A stretch of DNA of 64,000 nucleotides, from positions 62,001-126,000 of the forward strand of contig JACRSG010000002.1 of NCBI GenBank assembly GCA_014305285.1, in the 5' to 3' direction. Under the pieces are notes generated by a model. It was not told the DNA's origin and did not search any database. It worked only from the letters and a program-made list of their open reading frames with translations. Shown here piece after piece: positions 37,699-46,148 of the stretch (position 1 is the stretch's first letter; each line of letters starts with the position of its first letter). This stretch comes from Campylobacter jejuni. Its GTDB lineage: Bacteria; Campylobacterota; Campylobacteria; Campylobacterales; Campylobacteraceae. A program made the position numbers and the translations under genes.

Positions 37699-38949
37699 TT
37701 ATAAAAGATCATGAATTGCAGCAGAAATTGCAACTATCCCCATTACCAAAATAAAAAGATCTAAAAATTTATTACGAAATCTTGCCAAAATATCAAAACG
37801 ATAAATACAATAAAGTGGCATTAAGAAAAGCAAAATAGCCAAAACAGGACCGCCAATAGCCTCGATAATTCCTATAACACTTGGATTTTTATATGCAATA
37901 AACCAAGCGATAGCAAAAGTAATGATCGCTGTTAAAGTTTGAGCTAATTTACCTTGAATTTTACCATTGCTTGCTTTATATAAAATACCATTTAAGCCTT
38001 CTTGAGAACCAAGATAATGCCCTAAGAAACTTTTGCTAATAGCCACAAGTGCAACGATAGGTCCAACATAAGCTAGTAAAGAAACTTCAGGAAATTTATT
38101 TGCTATAAAAGTAAGAATATTGATATTTTGTTCTTTTGCTGATGCAAAATCTTCTGGCGTAAAGGTTAAAGCACAAGAAAAAACAAAAAACATTACAACA
38201 AAAACCATAAGAATAATTGCTAAAGAAATAATTTTTCTAGCACGAGGTTCAGCATAATCACCATATTCTTTTTTACAATAACAAGCAAGTGAAGAAATGA
38301 TAGGAGAGTGATTAAAGCTAAAAACCATCACAGGAATCACAAGCCATAAAGTAACCCAAAAATTACTCATTGAGACTACAGAAAAATCAACATTTGTAAA
38401 TAATGATGAATTCCATTGCGGAATTAAAAGCAATGAAAAAATAAATAAAAATATAATGAAAGGAAAAACAAGAAAGCTCATTGCTTTTGTTACAACATTT
38501 TCACCAAGAATAGAAATCAAAACCAAAACTCCAACAATTAAAAAACTCACCCACCAACGAGCAGCATGAGTAAGATCTGCATTGAAATTAAACTGATTGA
38601 TTAAGAACTCAAGCAAAGTTGTTGTGAGATTAGCACTATAAACTAATAAAATAGGCAAAATAGCGAAAAAATACAAAAGTGTAATTAAAAATCCACCACC
38701 CTTGCCAAAATAACTTTCTGCAACAAAAGTAATATCATCTTTTGGATTAGAACTTGAAAGCACAAAGCGACACAAATTTCTATGAGCTAAGTAAGTCATA
38801 GGAAAAGCTAAAACAAGTATAACTAACAAAGGTATCAATCCACCAAGCCCAGCACTAATAGGTAACAAAAGTACGCCAGCTCCAATAGCTGTTCCAAAAA
38901 GAGATAAAACCCACCTTGTATCGTAACTGGTCCATTTAGGAGTATTCAT
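37699..38949 (-). CDS. sdaC: Serine transporter of the HAAAP family
   Basis: 416 residues with about eleven membrane segments. GTAIGAGVLLLPISAG in the first helix is typical of the hydroxy/aromatic amino acid permeases (SdaC/TdcC). It imports serine with protons for SdaA. AAGGAAG precedes the ATG. It is the promoter-proximal gene of the pair. Confidence 0.94.
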   Translation of the reverse strand: MNTPKWTSYDTRWVLSLFGTAIGAGVLLLPISAGLGGLIPLLVILVLAFPMTYLAHRNLCRFVLSSSNPKDDITFVAESYFGKGGGFLITLLYFFAILPILLVYSANLTTTLLEFLINQFNFNADLTHAARWWVSFLIVGVLVLISILGENVVTKAMSFLVFPFIIFLFIFSLLLIPQWNSSLFTNVDFSVVSMSNFWVTLWLVIPVMVFSFNHSPIISSLACYCKKEYGDYAEPRARKIISLAIILMVFVVMFFVFSCALTFTPEDFASAKEQNINILTFIANKFPEVSLLAYVGPIVALVAISKSFLGHYLGSQEGLNGILYKASNGKIQGKLAQTLTAIITFAIAWFIAYKNPSVIGIIEAIGGPVLAILLFLMPLYCIYRFDILARFRNKFLDLFILVMGIVAISAAIHDLL

Positions 38950-39035
38950 TATTCTTCCTTAAATTTAAGATTACATCTCTTTTATTTTAGCAAAATATTT
39001 ATAAACAATTATTTCTTGAAAAAATATTTTAAATC

Positions 39036-39057
39036 TTTGGAAGACTATGCTTCCAAA
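39036..39057. terminator. Hairpin downstream of the PepSY-like gene
   Basis: TTTGGAAG-ACTATG-CTTCCAAA, an eight-base stem 40 bases beyond the stop of the minus-strand gene, with T-rich sequence on both sides. Confidence 0.5.
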
Positions 39058-39096
39058 TTTTTGCATCAAATTTTCTAAGGGGTTAAATTTTAAAAG

Positions 39097-39513
39097 TTAA
39101 TCTAATTTTTGACCTAGGACATTTCCTTGCATATCTGTATAAACTTTCATGTTATTATTAAACTTAAATTTATAACCATTAATTTCTTTATCTATTTCAA
39201 GAATTTGAGCATTTGGTTGAGTTGCACTCACTTTTTTCATAATACTAGGCAAGATAGTATGTGGTAAAGCCTTGTATTTTCCATCAATCTCTTTCCAATC
39301 TCCATTGATCATAAAATCAATTTCAGTTCCATCATTTAAAATTACATCATAAGAATCTATATCTTTTTTCACTAAACCAATTTGAGCGGTTTTAAAGTTT
39401 TTAGAAATAAATTCTTTGGCATTATTTGGAAGTTCGCTAGCAGGAACAACCATATCTTTAGCTAAAAGCACCGTAGCACCCAACAAAGCAAGTAAAGTTA
39501 ATTTTGTTTTCAT
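39097..39513 (-). CDS. Secreted PepSY-like protein
   Basis: 138 residues. A signal peptide (MKTKLTLLALLGATVLLA, cut near 18) precedes two PepSY-like repeats (YDVILNDGTEIDFMINGDWKEI; YKFKFNNNMKVYTDMQGNVL). The family is periplasmic; molecular role unknown. Corresponds to Cj1626c, which I recall as part of the DccRS two-component regulon; a matching repeat lies upstream. AAGGAGA precedes the ATG. Confidence 0.85.
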   Translation of the reverse strand: MKTKLTLLALLGATVLLAKDMVVPASELPNNAKEFISKNFKTAQIGLVKKDIDSYDVILNDGTEIDFMINGDWKEIDGKYKALPHTILPSIMKKVSATQPNAQILEIDKEINGYKFKFNNNMKVYTDMQGNVLGQKLD

Positions 39514-39559
39514 ACATTTCTCCTTTTTTATCTTGGTTAGCGAAAGTTTAACTCAAAAC

Positions 39560-39577
39560 TGTGAAGTGAATGTGAAA
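39560..39577 (-). promoter_or_regulatory. DccR-type direct repeat upstream of the PepSY-like gene
   Basis: On the minus strand this reads TTTCAC-ATTCAC-TTCACA, which fits the WTTCAC-N6-TTCACW motif reported for DccR-regulated genes. The spacer itself contains a third TTCAC. It is centred about 55 bases before the start codon, suiting a -35 position. Confidence 0.6.
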
Positions 39578-39578
39578 C

Positions 39579-39815
39579 CTAAAAAATAATTTTCAAGCTT
39601 TCGTTCTCAACACTTATATCTTGACTTTTTATAAATTTTATTTCTTTTCCATCTTCGAATTTTAAAATATCTTTATCTTTTAAATGAATATCATAAATTA
39701 AAATATGCTATCATATTAAGTTTTATCTTCATAAAATAATGCTTTTTAACTCCAAAAAATCAAAATCAACTTCATCAAGAACAAAAGTAAAATTGTGATT
39801 TAAATCTATAGTCAT
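39579..39815 (-). pseudogene. Broken small gene (Cj1627c position)
   Basis: The minus strand begins MTIDLNHNFTFVLDEVD and ends DGKEIKFIKSQDISVENES...KIIF, both in one frame across exactly 79 codons. The middle has several in-frame stops and reads better in a shifted frame (LELKALFYEDKT). The overall length is still a multiple of three, suggesting compensating small indels. The intact protein would be a small soluble protein of about 78 residues; no family is recognised. Confidence 0.55.
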
Positions 39816-39894
39816 GCTCAAACCCTATATAAATTTTTATAAATTATAGACCTAATAAAAATAAAAACTATAAACAAGAATTTTTTAAAAATTA

Positions 39895-39939
39895 TGATAA
39901 TTGATATTAATTATAAATTTATTTTTTATATAGTATAAT
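39895..39939 (+). promoter_or_regulatory. Promoter and Fur-box-like site of exbB-exbD-tonB
   Basis: TGATAATTGATATTAATTA (39895-39913) resembles a Fur box; a TATAAT follows at 39934-39939, about 37 bases before the exbB start. Iron repression would fit a TonB energy system. Confidence 0.55.
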
Positions 39940-39975
39940 TTATTAAGATTTATAAGTATATTTTTGGAGAAAAAT

Positions 39976-40401
39976 GTGGAATTTCTAAAAGATTACATCG
40001 ACTTAATTATCTTTTTAATTCTTGGAATTATGGCATTTATAGCTTTTTGGTGTGTCATAGAGAGAATGCTATTTTTTAAAAAAATTAATTTTAAAAATTA
40101 TGAGAATCAAGAGCAATTTGATGACGCAATTAGTGAAAATTTAACCACTATATATATCATTTATTCTAATGCCCCTTATATAGGACTCTTAGGCACTGTA
40201 ATAGGCATCATGGTTACATTTTACGAAATGGGTTTGGCAGGTAATATAGATGTCAAATCTATAGTCGTAGGACTTTCTTTGGCTCTTAAAGCTACAGCTT
40301 TGGGACTTTTGGTTGCTATTCCTGCTTTAATGGCTTATAATGCTTTACTTAGAAAAGTTTCTCTCTTAAGTAATGCTTATAAGGCAAATAAAAATGCTTA
40401 A
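39976..40401 (+). CDS. exbB: ExbB/TolQ-family proton channel subunit
   Basis: 141 residues, the short epsilonproteobacterial form with three membrane helices. The second and third helices carry APYIGLLGTVIGIM and GLSLALKATALGLLVAIPAL, the family channel signatures. It energises TonB with ExbD. I place the start at GTG 39976, six bases after GGAG; a TTG 12 bases earlier would be too close to that site. It overlaps exbD by eight bases. This is probably the exbB2 copy (Cj1628). Confidence 0.9.
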   Translation: MEFLKDYIDLIIFLILGIMAFIAFWCVIERMLFFKKINFKNYENQEQFDDAISENLTTIYIIYSNAPYIGLLGTVIGIMVTFYEMGLAGNIDVKSIVVGLSLALKATALGLLVAIPALMAYNALLRKVSLLSNAYKANKNA

Positions 40402-40783
40402 ACTACCAAAAAATGAAGGTTTAAATATAGTTCCATTTATAGACATTATGCTTGTTTTACTTGCTATAGTGCTTAGTATTTCAACCTTTATTGCACATGG
40501 AAAAATTCAAATCTCGCTTCCTTCAAGTGAAAACGCTGCCAATATAAGCGACAATGAAAAAAAACTTCTTATAACCATAGACGAAAAAAATACTTTTTAT
40601 TTAAATGATAAATTGGCCGATTTAAATGAAGTTAAAAATGCTATTTTTTCACTTGATAAAAAAACCGTAGTAGAACTAAAAAGCGACAAAAATGCTAAAT
40701 TTGAAAGCTTTGTAAAAATTATAGATTTTTTAAAAGCCAAAGAACATGGAAATTTTCATATTATTACTGAGAAAAACAAATGA
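40394..40783 (+). CDS. exbD: ExbD/TolR-family subunit
   Basis: 129 residues. One N-terminal membrane helix with the essential Asp in NIVPFIDIMLVLLAIVL, then a periplasmic domain (ISLPSSENA, LITIDEKNTFYLND). The start ATG at 40394 overlaps the end of exbB; an upstream in-frame ATG at 40373 is less likely. The stop overlaps the tonB start. Confidence 0.92.
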   Translation: MLKLPKNEGLNIVPFIDIMLVLLAIVLSISTFIAHGKIQISLPSSENAANISDNEKKLLITIDEKNTFYLNDKLADLNEVKNAIFSLDKKTVVELKSDKNAKFESFVKIIDFLKAKEHGNFHIITEKNK

Positions 40784-41439
40784 AAACTTTATTTTTAAAT
40801 CATAAATACCAAGCTTCTTATATAACTTTTATAATCTTCATACCTTTGCTTTTTGTCATTTTTCACTCAAATGATTTTTTTAAAATGGAAATTAAAAACG
40901 AAGATTCTTTTTCTTTGGCAATAAAACAATTTACCCAAACTAATCCAACAAACGAGACTAAGCCAATAGAATCTACTATAGAACCTATCAAACCAAAACC
41001 TCAACCAAAAATTATTAAAAAACTCCTGAAAAAAAGTAAAAAAACACCTCCACAGCTAATACCAAATAAAACCCCTATAGCACCAACTCAAGAAGTTAAA
41101 ACTTTTGCAAAAACAACCAATACAAATGTCAATCCCAAGATCACCCAATTAACACAAGGAAAAGATAATCATCCTGTATTAAAAGAAATCCAAAAAGCCA
41201 TACAACAAGCACAATTTTATCCAAGGCAAGCAAAAAAAATGCGTATGCAAGGAACTGTAAAAGTGGAATTTTTATGGAAAGAAAACAAAACTTTAACAGA
41301 TTTAAAAATCATCGAAAGTTCAGGATATGATTTACTAGATCAAAGTGCCCTAGAAAGCATACGCAAAGCTTCAGCTTTTTTTCCTTCTTATGAAAGCGAT
41401 TTAAGAATAATTTTACCTATAAATTATAGCTTAAGCTAA
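40780..41439 (+). CDS. tonB: TonB protein
   Basis: 219 residues. One membrane anchor near 15-30 (ITFIIFIPLLFVIF), a Pro/Lys-rich periplasmic spacer (about 45-110, EPIKPKPQPK) and a TonB C-terminal domain (YPRQAKKMRMQGTVKVEFLW, SSGYDLLDQSALES). It transmits proton energy to receptors such as ChuA. It is the last gene of the operon and overlaps the end of a convergent broken gene by nine bases. Confidence 0.93.
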   Translation: MKTLFLNHKYQASYITFIIFIPLLFVIFHSNDFFKMEIKNEDSFSLAIKQFTQTNPTNETKPIESTIEPIKPKPQPKIIKKLLKKSKKTPPQLIPNKTPIAPTQEVKTFAKTTNTNVNPKITQLTQGKDNHPVLKEIQKAIQQAQFYPRQAKKMRMQGTVKVEFLWKENKTLTDLKIIESSGYDLLDQSALESIRKASAFFPSYESDLRIILPINYSLS

Positions 41440-41755
41440 TTTATCTATAATACTCAAACTCCCATAATCCATTTCTTTTTGCAAATCTGAATTTAAATTT
41501 TTACTCAAATCATCTAAATCTTTTTGCTTTAACTGCTCGTATTCATCAGGATATTTCTGCTTTAATTCCAAAAGTTCTTGCATATTTAAAGCACTAAGCC
41601 CTTGTTCTAAAGCTTTGTCCTTAAGATTAGAAAATCCTCTGCTTTAATTCTTCTTGCTTTAGACTCTCATAATCTTTTTTAGCAATACTTGCTCTTTTAG
41701 AATAAATCGCCACATCATTTAACCCTATAATCTGCACATCCTTAGCAATTTTCAT
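41431..41755 (-). pseudogene. Frameshifted truncated paralogue of the EF-hand protein at 42059-42937
   Basis: Begins MKIAKDVQIIGLNDVAIYS behind TAAGGAA and is open for 42 codons. A one-base shift near 41631-41650 breaks it, after which the other frame reads GFSNLKDKALEQGLSALN onward to SLSIIDKLA. The total is 325 bases, that is, codon-complete plus one. The second half aligns with the C-terminus of the intact neighbour: GLS-x-L, E-x3-LK, P, E-x-L, K-x-L, L, DL in register. It is a remnant of a duplicate that also lost most of its N-terminal part. Confidence 0.65.
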
Positions 41756-41764
41756 AGCTTTTCC

Positions 41765-41953
41765 TTAATTAGGTTTTAAATGCCAAGCTGCCAAACGACA
41801 CATAGTGGCTTGATAATGGGGCAATCTATCGCAATATCTTAATTTATTATAATAAGCATTCCATTATTAACATCTGGTATCACAATCAGAACTCGCAAAA
41901 GAAACATTTGCAAATATTAAACTACAAAATATTACAAGAATTACCTTTTTCAT
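41765..41953 (-). pseudogene. Small secreted Cys-rich protein, interrupted by stops (copy A)
   Basis: Strong AAAGGAG site and ATG at 41951-41953, then a signal peptide (MKKVILVIFCSLIFANVSFA) and SSDCDTRC before two adjacent TAA codons (41864-41869). The same frame continues through WNAYYNKLRYCDRLPHYQ and MCRLAAWHLKPN to 41765. The reading beyond the stops aligns with copy B at 42987-43184, in the pattern C-x-RLP/NSLP, YQ, MCRL. It may still make a 28-residue exported peptide. Confidence 0.6.
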
Positions 41954-42058
41954 TAAATCTTCTCCTTTATTTTGATTTTTAATATCATTAAGTTATAGCT
42001 AAAAATTTACAAAAATCAATAAAAACAGATAATTAACAAATAAATTTGTTACTTTTAT

Positions 42059-42937
42059 CTACACTTTTTCATCCACGAATAGGGCTTCATTGTTGCTTAT
42101 TTGCACCATTAAATCCTTTTTTAAATCTTGCTCTAAATTCCTTAAAGATTTATTTTGAAGTTCTTCAAAAATTTGTGGATTACTTGCTTTAAGTTTTGTT
42201 TGTTCATCTGCACTTAGAGTGCTTAGTCCTTTTTCTTTAGCGATTTGAAGTAAATCTTTATCGTCTTTTTCATCCTTTTTCTTTTTGACTTTTACCTCAT
42301 CATTTTTATCGATTTTTTGTGGATCTGTGATTTTAGTAGCATCCGCACTTCCGCCCGATGCATTTTTTATATCTCTTAAAATTTCTGTTAAACTCTCTTC
42401 TTTCACATCAAATTCATCGACGTTTCCGTCAAAATTCACATCTTTTTCTATGGCAAAATTAAGCCTAGTTTGCAAATTTGCATTTTGACTTAATTCATCT
42501 TTGCCTTTAAAGCCTAAATTTTGCATACTTTCAAATAAGGTGTTTTTATGAAATTTCACATTGATAGGATTTGATTCTTTATTGTTTAATGAATTTGAAT
42601 TAAAAAACTCACTGCTTATTTTTTCAAACCAATTAGCAATAAATTCATTAGCTTCGCCATTAAGCCTTATAGCTCCATCATCTCTAGTGATATAATTCGT
42701 ATAAGAACCAAAATGACTTTGTAAATTTTTATAATTTTCATCACTGATTTTTAAAGCCATAAGTTCACCTTGTTTGTTTTCAAAAACCACTTTAAAACCT
42801 GAAATTTGATTATCTGAAATATCATTTACTTTGACTTTTTCTTCCTCTTTTTTTAATTCTAAAATTTCTTTACGATTTGTAACATCTTTGGAACTTTGCA
42901 AAGAAATATTAAAATCATTCACTGATAATTCATTCAT
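42059..42937 (-). CDS. Soluble protein with one canonical EF-hand loop, function unknown
   Basis: 292 residues, no signal peptide and no membrane segment. The mid-region holds a textbook calcium loop at residues 166-177: D-V-N-F-D-G-N-V-D-E-F-D. A Lys/Asp-rich charged linker (KKKKDEKDDKD) near 215-230 is followed by a helical C-terminal domain of about 60 residues that is repeated in the broken gene at 41431-41755. The ribosome site is CTAAGGAA. It falls in the Cj1631c-Cj1632c interval. I do not recognise the family beyond the EF-hand. Confidence 0.75.
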   Translation of the reverse strand: MNELSVNDFNISLQSSKDVTNRKEILELKKEEEKVKVNDISDNQISGFKVVFENKQGELMALKISDENYKNLQSHFGSYTNYITRDDGAIRLNGEANEFIANWFEKISSEFFNSNSLNNKESNPINVKFHKNTLFESMQNLGFKGKDELSQNANLQTRLNFAIEKDVNFDGNVDEFDVKEESLTEILRDIKNASGGSADATKITDPQKIDKNDEVKVKKKKDEKDDKDLLQIAKEKGLSTLSADEQTKLKASNPQIFEELQNKSLRNLEQDLKKDLMVQISNNEALFVDEKV

Positions 42938-42986
42938 AATAATTCCTTAGAAATTTTAAGATCCAAGCATTTATTTTAGATTTATT

Positions 42987-43184
42987 TTATTTGCAAGCTG
43001 CAAATAAACCTAAACGACACATCTGACTTTGGTATTAGGTAGGCAAAGAATTGCATCGTTTCAATCTTATCTCATAATCAACGCAAGAATTTCTAACCTG
43101 TGAGTTTTTATTATTCTCAGTTTTGCCATAAGCAAAAGAATTAACAAAACAAGCAACTAGTGCAATAAAAAGTAATTTTCTCAT
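42987..43184 (-). pseudogene. Small secreted Cys-rich protein, interrupted by a stop (copy B)
   Basis: Starts at ATG 43182-43184 (MRKLLFIALVACFVNSFAYG, signal peptide). It runs through SCVDYEIRLKRCNSLPT to a TAA at 43035-43037, and continues in frame as YQSQMCRLGLFAACK to 42987. Copy A has the same C-x8/9-C...LP..YQ..MCRL layout without a stop at this site. Each copy therefore carries stops at different places. It may encode a 49-residue product or be dead. It precedes the EF-hand gene, as copy A precedes the broken paralogue. Confidence 0.6.
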
Positions 43185-43316
43185 AGTAAATCTCCAAAAA
43201 ATAAAAATATTTTATAATCACAATCTTAAAATTATTTGATACAATTACAAATTTGATATCGACAAAAAATCAAATTTATTTATACTAAAAAAATTAAATT
43301 TAAAAAAGGAATACAA

Positions 43317-44300
43317 ATGAAAGCATTAGCTCTTTTTAGCGGTGGGCTTGATAGTATGCTTGCAATGAAACTCATCACTATACAAGGTATAGAAGTAAAA
43401 GCTCTAAATATCAACATAGGTTTTGGAAGTACAAGTGATAAAAGCGAAATCATGAAAAGGCGTGCGGCAATGGTAGGTGCGGATTTTGAAATGATAGATG
43501 TAAGAAATTCCTATCTTCAAGAAGTGCTTTTTAATCCACAATATGGCTATGGCAAACATTTTAATCCTTGTATAGATTGTCATGCTTTTATGTTTAAAAC
43601 TGCTCTTGCTATGTTAAAAGAAGAAAATGCAAGTTTTATCATCACAGGAGAAGTCTTAGGACAACGCCCTATGAGTCAAAGAAGTGATGCAATGGCAAAG
43701 GTTAAAAAACTTGCTCTTGATGAAGAAGATCTGATCTTGCGTCCTATGTGTGCAAAAAACTTACCTCTAACCAAACCCGAAAGAGAAGGTTGGGTAGATA
43801 GAGAAAAACTCGAAGGTATTAGCGGAAGAAGTCGCAAAAGACAACTTAAACTTGCCGAAATTTTTGGCTTAGAAGACTTTGAAAGCCCAGGAGGAGGCTG
43901 TTTGCTAACTCTTGATAGTTTTGCTAAAAAAATTCGAGATTTCATAGAATTTGACAAAGATATGCAGGTTAATGACGCACAGCTTTTAAAATATGGTCGT
44001 CATTTAAGATTGCCGCATGGAGCTAAAATGATCATAGGTAGAAATGAACTAGAAAATGAACTTTTAAGAAATTTAAAAACATCTAAATACGAGGTAATAG
44101 AACTTGGAGATTTAATCGGAGCTTACTCTTTAGTAGATGAAAAAATTTCAGAAAAAGACTTAGAACTTGCCTTAAAAATAGCCTTAACCTATACTAAACA
44201 CGAAGCAAAAAAAAGCTATGAACTTAAATTTAAAAATCAAGTTTATACAAGCATAGCTTTTGAAAACAAGGCTGATATTAATCAATTTTTTATAAGTTAA
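43317..44300 (+). CDS. PP-loop ATPase, tRNA-thiolation-like
   Basis: 327 residues (Cj1633). The PP-loop motif LFSGGLDSMLA is at residues 6-16, and C85-I-D-C88 and GEVLGQRPMSQ follow. These are features of the adenine nucleotide alpha-hydrolase superfamily that includes ThiI, MnmA and QueC. The Cys pair suggests a metal site or sulfur transfer. There is no THUMP domain, so it is not a classical ThiI. The exact substrate is unknown. AAAAAGGAAT precedes the ATG and a strong terminator follows. Confidence 0.8.
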   Translation: MKALALFSGGLDSMLAMKLITIQGIEVKALNINIGFGSTSDKSEIMKRRAAMVGADFEMIDVRNSYLQEVLFNPQYGYGKHFNPCIDCHAFMFKTALAMLKEENASFIITGEVLGQRPMSQRSDAMAKVKKLALDEEDLILRPMCAKNLPLTKPEREGWVDREKLEGISGRSRKRQLKLAEIFGLEDFESPGGGCLLTLDSFAKKIRDFIEFDKDMQVNDAQLLKYGRHLRLPHGAKMIIGRNELENELLRNLKTSKYEVIELGDLIGAYSLVDEKISEKDLELALKIALTYTKHEAKKSYELKFKNQVYTSIAFENKADINQFFIS

Positions 44301-44362
44301 AGTATAAAGTATTTAGGAAAATAAGCGATATAGTATTTGAATCTTTTCAAAATATTGCAATC

Positions 44363-44382
44363 AAGCCCATGAAAATGGGCTT
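44363..44382. terminator. Bidirectional terminator between the PP-loop gene and aroC
   Basis: AAGCCCAT-GAAA-ATGGGCTT, a perfect eight-base stem with a GNRA-like loop and a T-run on the plus side. Confidence 0.85.
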
Positions 44383-44385
44383 TTT

Positions 44386-45474
44386 TTATTTTAATCCATA
44401 AGCATTTTTTAAGTTGTTTAAATTCGCACTCGCATTCAAAAGTAAACAGTCGGCCAAAACTAAACGCACCATAGCACTAGCTACAACACTTCCTCTAACA
44501 CCTACACAAGGATCATGTCTACCTTTGAGTTCAAATTCTAAATTATTGCCAAATTTGTCTATACTTTCTTGCTTAGCAAAAATAGAAGGAGTAGGCTTAA
44601 AATAAGATTTTAAAATAAGATTTTCCCCATTTGAAATTCCTCCTAAAATTCCTCCGCTATGATTGCTTAAAAACTTGCCATCTTTTAAAGCATCATTATT
44701 ACACGATCCACGCATTTTACTTGCATTAATACCTTTACCTATTTCAACTGCTTTAACAGCATTGATTCCCATTAAAGCATGAGCTAATTTAGAATCTAAC
44801 TTATCATAAAGAACTTCTCCAAGCCCCACAAGCATACCACTAACTTTTGTAAAAACAGCAGCACCTACACTATCTTTTGAATTTCTAGCATTTAAAATTT
44901 CATTTTTAAAGTCACTTTCTAGTTTTGGATCAAGACAAAAAATTTCACTTTTCTTGGCAAATTCAAAATCAAATTCTTCTTCTTTCAAATTTGATACAAA
45001 AGTTCCCACTCCAAAAACACCACTTTGAACACAAATGCCAAATTCACGTAAAAGCATGGCCGCAACTGCACCACCGGCTACTCTAGCAACACTTTCCCTA
45101 GCACTTGATCTACCCCCACCTCTATGATCTCTTATGCCATATTTATAAAAATAAGTAAAATCCGCATGAGCAGGACGAAATAGATCTTTTAAATTATCAT
45201 AATCTTTAGAATGAGCATTTTCATTAAAAACTACTATACTTATGGGATGACCCGTTGTATATCCTTCAAAAACTCCGCTTAAAACCTGAGCTTTATCACC
45301 TTCTTTTCTTGGCGTTGCAAATTTACTTCCACCTTTGCGTTTATCAAGCTCATTTTGCAAAAATTCTTCATCAAATTTAACTCCAGCAGGCATTCCATCA
45401 ATAATACATCCAACAGCCACGCCATGAGACTCACCAAAGCTTGTAAATTTCAATCTCGTACCAAAGGTATTCAC
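44386..45474 (-). CDS. aroC: Chorismate synthase
   Basis: 362 residues. FGTRLKFTSFGESHG at the N-terminus, HSGGILGGISNGE and the conserved RDHRGGGRSSARES are the family signatures. It uses reduced FMN to make chorismate in the last shikimate step. The start is GTG at 45474, overlapping the rnc stop by one base (TAGTG), so the genes are coupled. Confidence 0.97.
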   Translation of the reverse strand: MNTFGTRLKFTSFGESHGVAVGCIIDGMPAGVKFDEEFLQNELDKRKGGSKFATPRKEGDKAQVLSGVFEGYTTGHPISIVVFNENAHSKDYDNLKDLFRPAHADFTYFYKYGIRDHRGGGRSSARESVARVAGGAVAAMLLREFGICVQSGVFGVGTFVSNLKEEEFDFEFAKKSEIFCLDPKLESDFKNEILNARNSKDSVGAAVFTKVSGMLVGLGEVLYDKLDSKLAHALMGINAVKAVEIGKGINASKMRGSCNNDALKDGKFLSNHSGGILGGISNGENLILKSYFKPTPSIFAKQESIDKFGNNLEFELKGRHDPCVGVRGSVVASAMVRLVLADCLLLNASANLNNLKNAYGLK

Positions 45475-46148
45475 TATAAAGCTCCTAATTTTTTAAGTGC
45501 AATTTTTGCTGCCATTTGCTGTGCTTTTTTTTTACTTCCTGCAATAGCTCTTGCAAGTTCTTTGCCATCAAGCATTAAAGCGATTTCAAATTGCTTTAAA
45601 TGATCAGGACCAAAAGCACGCACTGTTTGATACTGCGGAGTTTGTCCGATTTTTCCTTGTGTAATCTCTTGTAATTTTGTTTTATAATCTTTTATAAGAA
45701 TTTTTGCATCAATTTGAGGGAAATTTTTTTCTATAAGCCTTAAGGCAATAGTTTTTGCGAACTCAAACCCAGCTTCTAAATGTATAGCACCTATAATGGC
45801 TTCTAACGCATCTGAAAGTATAGAAGGTTTTTCTTTTCCCCCATTATTTTCCTCAGCAACACTCATGAAAATAAAATCACCCAAATTTAACCTATTTGCA
45901 ATTTTTGCAAAAGACTTTTCATTCACTAAAGCCGCTCTAAGCTTAGATAAATCCCCTTCAGTATCTTTGGCAAATTTATGAAAAAGATATTCACCCACAA
46001 CTAAATCAAGCACAGCATCACCTAAAAATTCCAAGCGTTCATTGTTGTAAGATTTTTTAAAACTTTTATGGGTTAAAGCATGTATAAGAAGATTTTTATC
46101 TTTAAATTCATAAGTTAAATTCTGCTCTAGTTTTTCAATGTTTTTCAT
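45474..46148 (-). CDS. rnc: Ribonuclease III
   Basis: 224 residues. The catalytic signature is NERLEFLGDAVLDLVVGEYL and the second metal site is in LSDALEAIIGAIHLE; a double-stranded RNA-binding domain fills the last 70 residues. It processes rRNA and structured RNA. I chose the ATG at 46148 with AAGGG seven bases upstream; an ATG one codon earlier is possible. An A9 run encoding three Lys lies in the dsRNA-binding domain. The start overlaps the end of rnhA. Confidence 0.95.
   Translation of the reverse strand: MKNIEKLEQNLTYEFKDKNLLIHALTHKSFKKSYNNERLEFLGDAVLDLVVGEYLFHKFAKDTEGDLSKLRAALVNEKSFAKIANRLNLGDFIFMSVAEENNGGKEKPSILSDALEAIIGAIHLEAGFEFAKTIALRLIEKNFPQIDAKILIKDYKTKLQEITQGKIGQTPQYQTVRAFGPDHLKQFEIALMLDGKELARAIAGSKKKAQQMAAKIALKKLGAL

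Noticed and set aside
45522-45533. A9 run in rnc and a similar run in dnaG near 48351 as phase-variable tracts
   Set aside because: Both genes are intact and the runs encode ordinary Lys codons. In an AT-rich genome A9 is expected, and no G-tract of the contingency type is present in the window.
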